Source: Oscillospiraceae bacterium (GTDB lineage Bacteria > Bacillota > Clostridia > Oscillospirales > Oscillospiraceae). From it: DNA of 64,000 bases. Position 1 is the first letter of the stretch, and each line of letters opens with the position of its first letter. The position numbers were made by a program, and so were the translations under genes. Below are positions 22,754 through 30,413 of this stretch, piece by piece. The DNA lies in the NCBI GenBank assembly GCA_902795345.1, contig CADBKO010000002.1, forward strand, positions 59,641-123,640. Reading direction: 5' to 3'. The notes under the pieces were generated by a model. The model was not told the origin of the DNA, ran no database searches, and was given only the letters and a program-made list of their open reading frames with translations.

Positions 22754-23821
22754 TTACATGACCGCGACGGAACGGAGCCTTTCCATGATGCGCAGGAGGC
22801 GCTTGTCATTTCGCCAGGGATCGTAGGCTTTGCCTTGCAGCTGTTTCAGAAGGAGGCCGGAACGGTTTTCCTGATAGTTCTTTGCGCCGGATTTATCCAT
22901 TACCACTTTGTTTACCATGAAGGCCGTGTAGAAGCCGTCCTCCGGCGTATCATCACGGATCGCGTGTTCCGCGGCTTTTTCCAGGCAGCGGAACATTTCC
23001 GCCTCGTCGCCGAGAGTTTTGTATTCATGAGCCATCTGCTCATAATAATTCGCGTATCTTTCGTGGTAGGCCCCGGCGTTTCCGTCAGGGTAAAGGAGAT
23101 CAAACAGGTCGATCACGAACCGGTATGCCCGGATGGTATCCTTTGGGTCATATTCCCCTTTCCAACACATCGTAAGAGCGTTCAAGCCGATCAGATCGAC
23201 CAGCTCCTGAATGTTGGACTGGCACCATTCGACGGCCTTATCTCCCTCAAGGATATGCCGCATCAACTCGTTCTTTGTGAGGCCGTAAACGGTGGCCATA
23301 TCCGCGTATTTGATTGCGGATTCAGCATCTCCTTTTGCGGAATAGTAGGCAAAGCACAGGGATTGGATCGCTCCGCTTCTCAGGTTGCTGTCGGTGGATT
23401 CTTCCAGGATCCGTTGTCCATATTCGATGATTTCGTCTGCGTTTTCCTTGCAATCCGCAATGCCCAGCACAGTCATCAGCCACTCAATGACCGACAGATC
23501 GTTGGGAAACTCTTTTTTCGCCTCCCGCCACAGCTTCACACGTTCTTCGGTTTTTCCTTCGAGGGACAATTCGATGCTTCTTTCCCGGTATTCCTTGATC
23601 TTCTTCTCCTTCTCCATTTGTCCCACGCCCAGCAGGTCGTCGATGGTGACGTTGTAGAAGGATGCGATGGCGGGCAGCAGGTTGATGTCCGGGTATCCCT
23701 CGCCCCGCTCCCATTTGGAGACCGCCTGGACCGTGACGCCCAGATGGGCCGCCAGGTCCTCCTGGGTGCCGCCTCTTTCCCTGCGCAGCTTCTTCAGCTG
23801 TTCCTTCAAATGGATGGTCAT
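22754..23821 (-). CDS. XRE-family regulator with helical-repeat (TPR-like) domain
   Basis: This 355-residue protein has an N-terminal XRE helix-turn-helix (residues about 5-60, T-Q-E-D-L-A-A-H-L-G-V-T-V-Q and A-V-S-K-W-E-R-G-E-G). A long all-helical region follows, with TPR-like spacing and many A, Y and E residues. This organisation is seen in Firmicutes regulators that bind signalling peptides or act as cell-state switches, but no ligand is evident. The ATG at 23821 was preferred to the one at 23827 because AAGGAGA is nine bases before it and almost touches the other. No close co-transcribed partner lies downstream, where the gene-free repeat patch begins. Confidence 0.83.
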   Translation of the reverse strand: MTIHLKEQLKKLRRERGGTQEDLAAHLGVTVQAVSKWERGEGYPDINLLPAIASFYNVTIDDLLGVGQMEKEKKIKEYRERSIELSLEGKTEERVKLWREAKKEFPNDLSVIEWLMTVLGIADCKENADEIIEYGQRILEESTDSNLRSGAIQSLCFAYYSAKGDAESAIKYADMATVYGLTKNELMRHILEGDKAVEWCQSNIQELVDLIGLNALTMCWKGEYDPKDTIRAYRFVIDLFDLLYPDGNAGAYHERYANYYEQMAHEYKTLGDEAEMFRCLEKAAEHAIRDDTPEDGFYTAFMVNKVVMDKSGAKNYQENRSGLLLKQLQGKAYDPWRNDKRLLRIMERLRSVAVM

Positions 23822-23945
23822 TTTCATTCTCCTTCCGAGAGAGTAACAAGCGCCTGTTCCGATCCCATTATGTCAAAGCCGCAAGCGGGATGCAATGACT
23901 GCATTTTTGAATCTCCATTGAGTTTTTCAACGGATCGTTTACCGG

Positions 23946-23978
23946 CAGAAAAAGAAAAGCGCCTGCCGCAGCAGACGC
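23946..23978 (-). terminator. Terminator of the bactofilin operon
   Basis: On the minus strand GCGTCTGC (23978-23971) pairs with GCAGGCGC (23966-23959) with one G-T pair, followed by TTTTCTTTTT. Confidence 0.7.
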
Positions 23979-24033
23979 CTTTCCGAGAGGAGAAGAAAAA
24001 AAGATGAAAACAGGTGTCGGTAATAAGATTTGC

Positions 24034-24804
24034 TCAGACTTTTTCCTGCTTGCCCACCTGGGCGTCGGAGTCCACCTCGATGCTCTCACTGTAACGCACC
24101 AGGTCGATCTTGCAGCCCCGGCCGATCTTGACCTTGCGGCCGGAGACCATGGGGCAGACGGTATTGACGATGTCCACCTGGTCCGCCTCGATGCTCTCGC
24201 TGACGGTGAGGCTGCCGGCGGGGGGCTTGCCCCAGGGGAAAGCGAAGGGCGCGGGAGAGCCGAAGATGCCGAACATGCCGCCCTCCGGACGCTCCTCCAC
24301 CTTCACGCTGCCGCCGCCAATGGCGTTGACATTGTGCTTTTCCAGCCCCAGGGTGATCGCCACCGTTTCGGCATTGAGAAGCCCGGCGCACTGGAGCTTG
24401 CCCCCGGCCCCGATGGGACCGGCCACGGAAGCGGAAAAGCGGAAGCTCTCGGCCTCGATATCCCCCACCTTCAGGCCGCCGGAGACCCGGACGTCGCCGC
24501 CGGAGAGCTTGCCCTCCACGTTCACGCCGCCGAAGAGCTTGACTTCCTTCTCCGCCGCCAGGGAGGCGCATTTCAGGGAGCCGCTGACCTCCGCGTTCTG
24601 GGCGCTGACCTCGCCGGTGACGTGGGTGCTGCCGGAGGAACGGAAATCCTCCAGACAGCGGAGGTCCCCTTCGCCCTTGGCCGCGCCGGCGCAGCTGAAG
24701 CTGCGGCAGCGGACGCTGCCCTCGATCTTTGCGCTGCCGGAAATCTTAACGTCGTCATATTCGCCGCCGGAAAGCACCCCGGCGCCGGAAATCTTCATAT
24801 CCAT
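24034..24804 (-). CDS. Bactofilin-like polymer-forming protein
   Basis: This protein of about 256 residues consists almost wholly of short repeated strands with glycine turns (K-I-S-G-A-G-V, V-K-I-S-G-S-A-K-I-E-G-S-V, V-K-L-F-G-G-V-N-V-E-G-K-L-S-G-G-D-V). This is the right-handed beta-helix expected of bactofilins, which polymerise into filaments near the membrane. A proline- and phenylalanine-rich insertion (F-P-W-G-K-P-P) is near residue 195. ATG at 24804 was chosen because GGAGG is seven bases upstream; ATGs at 24810 and 24798 are alternatives. The upstream HTH gene ends within these bases. The pairing resembles B. subtilis yhbD-yhbE-yhbF, whose products YhbE and YhbF are the bactofilins BacE and BacF. 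Confidence 0.8.
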   Translation of the reverse strand: MDMKISGAGVLSGGEYDDVKISGSAKIEGSVRCRSFSCAGAAKGEGDLRCLEDFRSSGSTHVTGEVSAQNAEVSGSLKCASLAAEKEVKLFGGVNVEGKLSGGDVRVSGGLKVGDIEAESFRFSASVAGPIGAGGKLQCAGLLNAETVAITLGLEKHNVNAIGGGSVKVEERPEGGMFGIFGSPAPFAFPWGKPPAGSLTVSESIEADQVDIVNTVCPMVSGRKVKIGRGCKIDLVRYSESIEVDSDAQVGKQEKV

Positions 24805-24806
24805 GT

Positions 24807-25193
24807 TCATGCCTCCTTGCTTTGCTCCATGACCAGCGCGGTCACGTCCTTCTGCGTCTCTCCCCGGATGAGGAGGATGCGCTTCACTTCCTCCAGCTGG
24901 AACCGCTTGTCCCCGTAGGATGTGCCCAGGAGAAGCACCCAGGCCTCCTTTTCCTCGCCCCGCAGCTTCCGTGCCAGCTCGTCCAGCTCCAGCTCGTTCT
25001 TGCCGCTGAGGATCAGCTCCACCCGCTCGGTGATGAGGGTTTCGGGGAAAAAGGTCTCCTGCCCCGTGGCCGTGGCCTTCCGGATGAACCAGTCCTCCGG
25101 GATCAGGCCCTTCCGCTTCCAGCGGTACAGCGCCCCGTAGGACATGCCGTAGCGCTCCAGCAGCTCCTTCTTTGAGATCAGATTCTCTTCCAA
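24807..25193 (-). CDS. YhbD-like DUF4004 helix-turn-helix protein
   Basis: This 128-residue protein starts with a MerR-like helix-turn-helix: [28 protein letters not shown] in segments, then an E-D-W-F-I-R-K motif. A helical domain follows ([10 protein letters not shown]). This matches the DUF4004/YhbD type that accompanies bactofilin genes in Bacillus. The TTG start is supported by GGAGG nine bases upstream. The gene overlaps the bactofilin start, and the two form an operon with a strong promoter and a terminator. A palindrome inside that promoter suggests that the protein controls its own operon; this is inference. Confidence 0.82.
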   Translation of the reverse strand: MEENLISKKELLERYGMSYGALYRWKRKGLIPEDWFIRKATATGQETFFPETLITERVELILSGKNELELDELARKLRGEEKEAWVLLLGTSYGDKRFQLEEVKRILLIRGETQKDVTALVMEQSKEA

Positions 25194-25236
25194 ATCTCGT
25201 TGCCTCCTTTCGGCGTAACACTGTTATTGTGCCCGT

Positions 25237-25265
25237 ATCGTAACATAACTATGTTACGTTGTCAA
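25237..25265 (-). promoter_or_regulatory. Promoter with palindromic operator in its spacer (YhbD-bactofilin operon)
   Basis: On the minus strand TTGACA (25265-25260) and TACGAT (25242-25237) are 17 bases apart. The spacer and the first bases of the -10 box form the palindrome CGTAACATA/TATGTTACG (25239-25258, nine-base arms with a two-base centre). A half-site-like GTAACA lies again at 25215-25220. An operator between -35 and -10 is the arrangement used by MerR-type regulators. Confidence 0.7.
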
Positions 25266-25316
25266 GAGGGGAAGAGAAAGTTTTTTCACTTTTTTCCGGC
25301 GGCAAGTCCCCCGGGT

Positions 25317-25345
25317 TTGACGGAGGGGGAAAAGGGGGGTATAAT
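25317..25345 (+). promoter_or_regulatory. Predicted promoter of the glycan gene group
   Basis: TTGACG (25317-25322) and TATAAT (25340-25345) are 17 bases apart with a purine-only spacer, 36 bases upstream of the glycosyltransferase start. Confidence 0.75.
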
Positions 25346-25380
25346 ACCTTATTATTCTATGCGCGGAGGGAGGGTGCCTC

Positions 25381-26394
25381 TTGGCCGAGATCGACGTCAT
25401 CGTGCCCGTGTACCAGGCGGAAAAGACCCTGGAGGCCTGCGTGGAGAGCGTGCGCAGCCAGAGCTTCCCTGACTGGAACATGATCCTCATCGACGACGGG
25501 AGCCGCGATTCTTCCCCCGCCCTCTGCGACGCCCTGGCGGAGAAGGACGGGCGCATCCGGGTCCTGCACCAGCCCAACGGCGGCGTCAGCGCCGCCCGGA
25601 ACCGGGGGCTCGGGGAAGTGCGCTCCCCCTGGGTCTATTTCCTGGATTCCGACGACCTGCTGATGCCAGGTGCGCTGGAGACCCTGTACCGCCTGGCCGG
25701 GGACAACGGCGCGGACACCGCCGCGGGCGCCGTGGTGCTGACGGAGGCCGACGGCTCCCAGATCACCGACGCCATCCTGCCCGCCGGGGTCTATGACAAA
25801 GCGGGCATCCGGGAGCAGATCCTCCTGCCCCTCACGGGACAGCGCCTCCGGGCCCCCATCTTCAACGGCTACATCGTCCGCTATCTCTTCCGGGCCTCGA
25901 TTTTGAAGGAACACGCCGTCACCTTCGAGGGGGGCTATCTGGAGGACGAGATCTTCCTCATGGACTATTTCTTCCACGCCGAAAAGCTGGCGGCGACGCA
26001 GCAGCCCATCTACGATTACCTGATGAATCCCGCCTCCGCCACCCACCGCTATATGGAGGATTTCCCGGGGGTCTTCCGCCGCTTCATGGAGCGGAAGCGA
26101 AGCCGGGTGGCGGGCACGGACCTGGAGAAGAGCTGCCCCGGCTGGGAGGCCGACACCAACTGGGCGGGCCTGCTCATCGCCGTGGGGAACGAATACGCCC
26201 CGGGGAACGACGTGAGCCACCGGGAGCATCGAAAGAACATCCGGGCCCTCTGTGCCCTGCCGGAATATGCCGGCGCTATGAAGGCCCTCCATCCCAAAGG
26301 CTGCGGGAAGCGCAAGCAGATCGTTTCGGAGCTGCTGCTGCGGCGGCAGTATCTGTTACTGGACGCCCTGTATCGCCTGAAAAACCGGAGGTGA
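25381..26394 (+). CDS. Family 2 glycosyltransferase
   Basis: This 337-residue protein has a GT-A fold with the N-terminal I-D-V-I-V-P-V-Y-Q-A-E-K-T-L signature, an L-I-D-D-G-S-R-D-S-S motif, P-N-G-G-V-S-A-A-R-N-R-G and the metal-binding F-L-D-S-D-D near residue 87. The catalytic base region is Y-L-E-D-E-I-F-L near 188. No membrane helix is evident, so it is a cytosolic or peripheral enzyme that adds a sugar to a lipid carrier or surface polymer. It starts with TTG after GGAGGG, and the O-antigen-ligase-like gene begins seven bases after its stop. The sugar and acceptor are unknown. Confidence 0.92.
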   Translation: MAEIDVIVPVYQAEKTLEACVESVRSQSFPDWNMILIDDGSRDSSPALCDALAEKDGRIRVLHQPNGGVSAARNRGLGEVRSPWVYFLDSDDLLMPGALETLYRLAGDNGADTAAGAVVLTEADGSQITDAILPAGVYDKAGIREQILLPLTGQRLRAPIFNGYIVRYLFRASILKEHAVTFEGGYLEDEIFLMDYFFHAEKLAATQQPIYDYLMNPASATHRYMEDFPGVFRRFMERKRSRVAGTDLEKSCPGWEADTNWAGLLIAVGNEYAPGNDVSHREHRKNIRALCALPEYAGAMKALHPKGCGKRKQIVSELLLRRQYLLLDALYRLKNRR

Positions 26395-26401
26395 AAACTC
26401 T

Positions 26402-27937
26402 ATGGTTTCCCAATTGATCGCCGAAAGCGGCACCCTGCGCGCCTGTCGGAGCATCCGCCGGGAATACCGGGAGAGCTTGTTTTACACGAGTCTGGCCCGA
26501 TTCTTCACCGGCATCGGCCGCCGCTGCCGGGATTCTTTTATCATCGGCGCCTGCTGCCGGGAAGGAGTGCTGGCCCGGGCCTGGGGCGACAGCCTCACCT
26601 GCCGGGTGCTGAGCTTCCTCCTGAGCCTGCCGGGGCTGCTGCTCCACCGGCTCTACCTGGCCCTCAAGCCCCGGTGCGACGAGAGCGTGATGCTGGGCCT
26701 GGTCTTTGAGGCCGGGGACGGGGCCGCCCTGCTGGAAAGCTGGGCCATCCTGGGGCTGTGGATCATCCCCTTCGACTATTGGGACAACGGCTATCACCTG
26801 CTGGGTTATCTGGCGGTGCTGGGCCTGCTGTGGCTGCGGATGATGCAGCGGGGGCAGCGCCTCCGGCTGGACAAGGTGGGATTGTACCTCACCGTCCTGG
26901 CCGCCGCCGCGGTGCTGGCCATCCCCCTCAGCCATTATCCGGCCCTGTCGGAGCGCTATCTGCGCTACCACATCATCTGCATGCTCTGCGTCCTCACCAC
27001 CGTCAGCGCCCCCCGGAACGCCGGGGACCTGAAGCGCCTGGCCGCCGCGGGCAGCGCAGTGATCCTGGTCTCCGCCGCCTGGGGCGTAGTGCAGCGGCTC
27101 CAGGGCGTGGAGATCGTGGCCTCCTATGTGGACAAGACCCTCAATGCCGGGATGCCCGGCCGGGTCCAGTCCTATTTCGACAACCCCAATACCTATGCCC
27201 AGGTCCTGGTGATGCTGCTGCCCCTGACGGCGGCGCTGATGGTGACTTCCAAAAAGCCCCTGGGGAAGGCGGCGGCCCTCTGCGTGCTGCTGGCCGGGGT
27301 CCTGGCCCTGGGCATGACCTATTCCCGGGCCAGCTGGATCGGCCTGGTGGCCGCGGCGGGGATCTTCCTCGTCCTCTGGAAGCCGGGGCTGATCCCTCCC
27401 ATCCTGATCCTGGCGGTGATCTGCATCCCCCTGCTGCCGGAAAGCATCATGAACCGCATCCTCACCATCGGCCGGGCCACCAGCGATTCCACCGTCACCA
27501 GCCGCTTCCCCCTGTATCAGGCTGGGTTCGAGCTGCTGAAGCAGAGCCCCCTTACCGGCGCGGGCCTGGGGGGCGACGCGGTGCGCCAATATATCCTGGA
27601 CCACCAGATCTATGAACTCATGGTCTACTATGCCCACCTGCACAATGTTTTCCTGGAGGTCTGGGTGGAGAGCGGGCTCCTGGGCTTCCTCAGCTTCCTG
27701 GCCGCCTCCCTATGGGGCCTCAAGGGCATGGTCCGGGGCAGCCGCATGGGGTCCGACAGAACGGTGCAGATCTTCTCCGCCGCCTGCTGCGGCAGCGTGG
27801 CGGGCAGCCTCCTTACCGGCATGGTGGACTATATCTGGGCCTATCCCCGGGTGATGTGCATTTTCTGGTTCGTTTTCGCCCTGGGCCTGGCGTCGGTGAA
27901 GCTGGCCGGGGAGGAGAAAGGAGTCCGGCATGTTTGA
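26402..27937 (+). CDS. O-antigen ligase / polymerase-like membrane protein
   Basis: This 511-residue polytopic membrane protein has about twelve hydrophobic helices. The Wzy/WaaL family core includes F-D-N-P-N-T-Y-A-Q-V near residue 260, S-R-A-S-W-I-G-L near 305, and the conserved late periplasmic segment T-G-A-G-L-G-G followed by A-H-L-H-N-V-F-L-E-V-W-V-E-S-G in pieces. Such proteins polymerise or transfer lipid-linked glycans on the outer face of the membrane. An unusual N-terminal soluble region of about 70 residues (R-R-E-Y-R-E-S-L-F-Y-T-S-L-A-R) precedes the helices. It overlaps the next gene by eight bases, and together with the GT2 gene implies a small surface-glycan operon. Confidence 0.88.
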   Translation: MVSQLIAESGTLRACRSIRREYRESLFYTSLARFFTGIGRRCRDSFIIGACCREGVLARAWGDSLTCRVLSFLLSLPGLLLHRLYLALKPRCDESVMLGLVFEAGDGAALLESWAILGLWIIPFDYWDNGYHLLGYLAVLGLLWLRMMQRGQRLRLDKVGLYLTVLAAAAVLAIPLSHYPALSERYLRYHIICMLCVLTTVSAPRNAGDLKRLAAAGSAVILVSAAWGVVQRLQGVEIVASYVDKTLNAGMPGRVQSYFDNPNTYAQVLVMLLPLTAALMVTSKKPLGKAAALCVLLAGVLALGMTYSRASWIGLVAAAGIFLVLWKPGLIPPILILAVICIPLLPESIMNRILTIGRATSDSTVTSRFPLYQAGFELLKQSPLTGAGLGGDAVRQYILDHQIYELMVYYAHLHNVFLEVWVESGLLGFLSFLAASLWGLKGMVRGSRMGSDRTVQIFSAACCGSVAGSLLTGMVDYIWAYPRVMCIFWFVFALGLASVKLAGEEKGVRHV

Positions 27938-29855
27938 GCAGCGATATCCCCGCCTCATGGAGCCCCTGCGCCTGCGGGGGCTGACGGTGCGCAACCGCAT
28001 CATGTCCGCGCCCAATATGCTCTTCCAGACCATCGGGGGCCGGACTACGGAATACTATACCCGCTATCTGGAGGCCAAGGCCCGGGGCGGGGCCGGGATC
28101 GTGACCCTGGGGGAAGTACCCGTCTGCGACGGCGGCTGCCATACCCCCGGCACCGTTATGTCCCGGGAAAACCTGGCCATCTTCTCCGAAATGAGCGCCG
28201 CCATCCGGGAGCATGGGGCGGTTTCCAGCGTGGAGCTGACCCACGGAGGCCGCAACGCCCGGCATGAGTTCAACGTCCGTAACCCCATGGGCCCCGACGA
28301 AATGGAGAGCATGTACGGCCACGTGGAGGCCATGACGCGCGAGGATATGGAGGACGTGGCGGAGGCCTTTGCCGACGCAGCGGAATACTGGTACGGTGCG
28401 GGCTTCGACACCGTGCTGATCCACGCGGCCCACGGCTGGCTGTTCCCCCAGTTCCTCTCCCCCCTGGCCAACCACCGCAGGGATGAATACGGCGGAAGCC
28501 TGGAGAATCGCATGCGCTTTCCGCTGATGACCCTCCGGCGCATCCGGGAACGGGTGGGGCCGGACAAGGTCGTCATGATCCGCCTCTCCGGAGCCGACCG
28601 GGAAGCGGGGGGCATGACCGTGGAGGAAGTGACGGAGTTCCTCAGCCGGGCCCAGGAATATGTGGACCTGGCGGAAGTTTCCTCCGAGGGCATCACCTGG
28701 TTTTTCGGCACCACCTTCCGCCCCTGGGCGCTGAACAGCGACCTCAGCGCCGCCATCAAGAGCAGCCGCAAGGTGCATATCCCCGTGTTCTCCATCGGCT
28801 CTATCCTCTCCCCGGAGCTGGCGGAGGAACTGATCGCCTCCGGCAAGTGCGACGGGGTCAGCATGTCCCGGGCCCTGATCGCGGACCCCTGCCTGCCGGA
28901 GAAGGCCATGGAGGGCCGGGGGGAGGAGGTCCGCCCCTGCCTGCGCTGCCTGAACTGCACCGACGGGGACAACCTGCACCGGCATTTCAGCTGCACCGTG
29001 AACCCCCTCACGGGCCATGAGCAGCGCCTGGGCTTCGGGGACGAGCCCATCGCGCCCGCGCCCTTCAAGAAGAAGGTGCTGGTGGTGGGGGGCGGCCCGG
29101 CGGGACTGTCCGCCGCCGTCACTGCCGCGAAACGGGGCCACAGGGTCATCCTCTGCGAGAAGGGGGACAAGCTGGGCGGCACCGTCAACTTTGCGGACAG
29201 CGACAGCCTGAAGATCGACCTTCGGCGCTACAAGGCCTGGCTCATCCGCCAGACGGAGAAGGCGGCGGTGGAGATCCGGCTGCATACCGAGGTCACGCCG
29301 GAGCTGGTGCGTGCCCTGGAACCGGACCACATCATCGTGGCCGCAGGAGCGGAGCCCGTGACGCCGAAAATACCCGGCGTCGGGCTTGCCCGCCATGCCC
29401 TGGAGGCCTATGCCGCCCCCAAGAGCGTGGGGGACCGGGTGGTCATCATCGGCGGCGGCCTGGTGGGGGTGGAGTGCGGCATGCATCTGTGCAACACCGG
29501 CCATGCGGTCACGGTGCTGGAAGCGCTGGACGAGGCCGCGAGAGACGCGGGTCCCGTCTATAAGATCGGCATGATGGCGAAGGCCGAAGAATTGGGCCTC
29601 CGTATCGAGACGGGCGCGAAGGTGCGGGAGATCACGGCATCGGGCGTGGGGTATGAAAAGGGAGGGCAGGAAGCCTTCCTCCCCGCGGACACGGTGTTGT
29701 ATGCCGTGGGCATGCGCAGCCGCCTGGAAACCTATCTGGCCCTGGCGCCCCTGGCCCCCCATGTGGACCTGATCGGGGACTGCAAGGCCCCCGGCAAGCT
29801 GCTGGGCGCCATCCACGGCGGCTATTTCGCCGCCATGGACGTGGGAAGAAGCTGA
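27930..29855 (+). CDS. NADH:flavin oxidoreductase of the 2,4-dienoyl-CoA reductase / BaiCD type
   Basis: This 641-residue enzyme has three parts. The first is an old-yellow-enzyme barrel (residues 1-330, L-R-G-L-T-V-R-N-R-I-M and Q-F-L-S-P-L-A-N-H-R). A cysteine cluster for a [4Fe-4S] centre follows (C-L-R-C-L-N-C-T near 334, with a further cysteine in F-S-C-T). The C-terminal region binds FAD and NAD(P)H (V-V-G-G-G-P-A-G-L-S near 380 and I-I-G-G-G-L-V-G-V near 510). Family members reduce double bonds of enoyl-CoAs, bile acids or other gut compounds, and the substrate here is not determinable. It overlaps the O-antigen-ligase-like gene but is probably unrelated in function. Confidence 0.9.
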   Translation: MFEQRYPRLMEPLRLRGLTVRNRIMSAPNMLFQTIGGRTTEYYTRYLEAKARGGAGIVTLGEVPVCDGGCHTPGTVMSRENLAIFSEMSAAIREHGAVSSVELTHGGRNARHEFNVRNPMGPDEMESMYGHVEAMTREDMEDVAEAFADAAEYWYGAGFDTVLIHAAHGWLFPQFLSPLANHRRDEYGGSLENRMRFPLMTLRRIRERVGPDKVVMIRLSGADREAGGMTVEEVTEFLSRAQEYVDLAEVSSEGITWFFGTTFRPWALNSDLSAAIKSSRKVHIPVFSIGSILSPELAEELIASGKCDGVSMSRALIADPCLPEKAMEGRGEEVRPCLRCLNCTDGDNLHRHFSCTVNPLTGHEQRLGFGDEPIAPAPFKKKVLVVGGGPAGLSAAVTAAKRGHRVILCEKGDKLGGTVNFADSDSLKIDLRRYKAWLIRQTEKAAVEIRLHTEVTPELVRALEPDHIIVAAGAEPVTPKIPGVGLARHALEAYAAPKSVGDRVVIIGGGLVGVECGMHLCNTGHAVTVLEALDEAARDAGPVYKIGMMAKAEELGLRIETGAKVREITASGVGYEKGGQEAFLPADTVLYAVGMRSRLETYLALAPLAPHVDLIGDCKAPGKLLGAIHGGYFAAMDVGRS

Positions 29856-29861
29856 AGAATA

Positions 29862-29894
29862 TCGGCGGCAGGACCCGGACGGTCCTGCCGCCGA
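29862..29894 (+). terminator. Hairpin after the flavin reductase gene
   Basis: TCGGCGGCAGGACC (29862-29875) pairs perfectly with GGTCCTGCCGCCGA (29881-29894). There is no T run after it, so it may be a weak terminator or a processing element. Its GGCGGCAGG core recurs in the next terminator. Confidence 0.6.
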
Positions 29895-29913
29895 CGGTAT
29901 CGGGAGGCGAAAG

Positions 29914-30360
29914 ATGGAGATCATACCGGTCAATGAAGAAAACCTGCCCGCGGCGGCGGAGGTCCACGCTGTTTCCTGGCGGGATTCCCACCGGGAGATC
30001 TGCTCCCCGGAATTCGTGGCGGCCCATACGACGGAGCGGCAGGAAGCCTATCTCCGGGGCAAGCTGGCAGAGGGGAGCGAAGTCTGGCTGCTGACGGACG
30101 GGGGCCGGGCCCTGGGGGTCGCCAGCCTCACGGGATGCCTGATCGCGGACCTCTATGTGCTGCCGGCGGAGCGGGGAAAGGGCTATGGCTCGGCGCTGCT
30201 GCGCTTCCTCCTCGGGAGATGCCCGGAGACGCCCCGGCTGTGGATACTGGAGACAAACACGGGGGCGGAAAGGCTCTACCGCCGCTTCGGTTTCCGGTTG
30301 ACCGGAAAACGGGAAGTCCACCCCGGCGGCGTGGACGAAGTGGAAATGGCGAAAGTTTAA
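29914..30360 (+). CDS. GNAT-family N-acetyltransferase
   Basis: This 148-residue protein has the GNAT fold, with the acetyl-CoA-binding motif A at L-P-A-E-R-G-K-G-Y-G-S-A-L-L near residue 86 and the C-terminal L-E-T-N-T-G-A-E-R-L-Y-R-R-F-G-F segment. It transfers an acetyl group from acetyl-CoA to an amine on an unknown small molecule or protein. The ATG follows G-A-G-G-C-G-A-A-A-G. The gene stands between two GC-rich hairpins and may be expressed with the flavin reductase upstream. Confidence 0.88.
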   Translation: MEIIPVNEENLPAAAEVHAVSWRDSHREICSPEFVAAHTTERQEAYLRGKLAEGSEVWLLTDGGRALGVASLTGCLIADLYVLPAERGKGYGSALLRFLLGRCPETPRLWILETNTGAERLYRRFGFRLTGKREVHPGGVDEVEMAKV

Positions 30361-30366
30361 AATACA

Positions 30367-30396
30367 ACGGCGGCAGGGCGAAGGCCCTGCCGCCGT
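30367..30396. terminator. Terminator between convergent GNAT and glycyl-radical enzyme genes
   Basis: ACGGCGGCAGGGC (30367-30379) pairs perfectly with GCCCTGCCGCCGT (30384-30396) around a four-base loop. It serves the plus-strand gene and possibly the convergent gene. Confidence 0.8.
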
Positions 30397-30413
30397 GCTG
30401 TATCTATGGGGTT

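Noticed and set aside
21853..22809. Overlapping frames in the 21.9-22.8 kb gap
   Set aside because: They read through palindromes and repeats, differ in all frames and match no family. The region is better explained as repeats.
27813..29933. Minus-strand frame opposite the flavin reductase
   Set aside because: The plus strand encodes a full flavin enzyme with cofactor motifs, and the antisense product has no family features.
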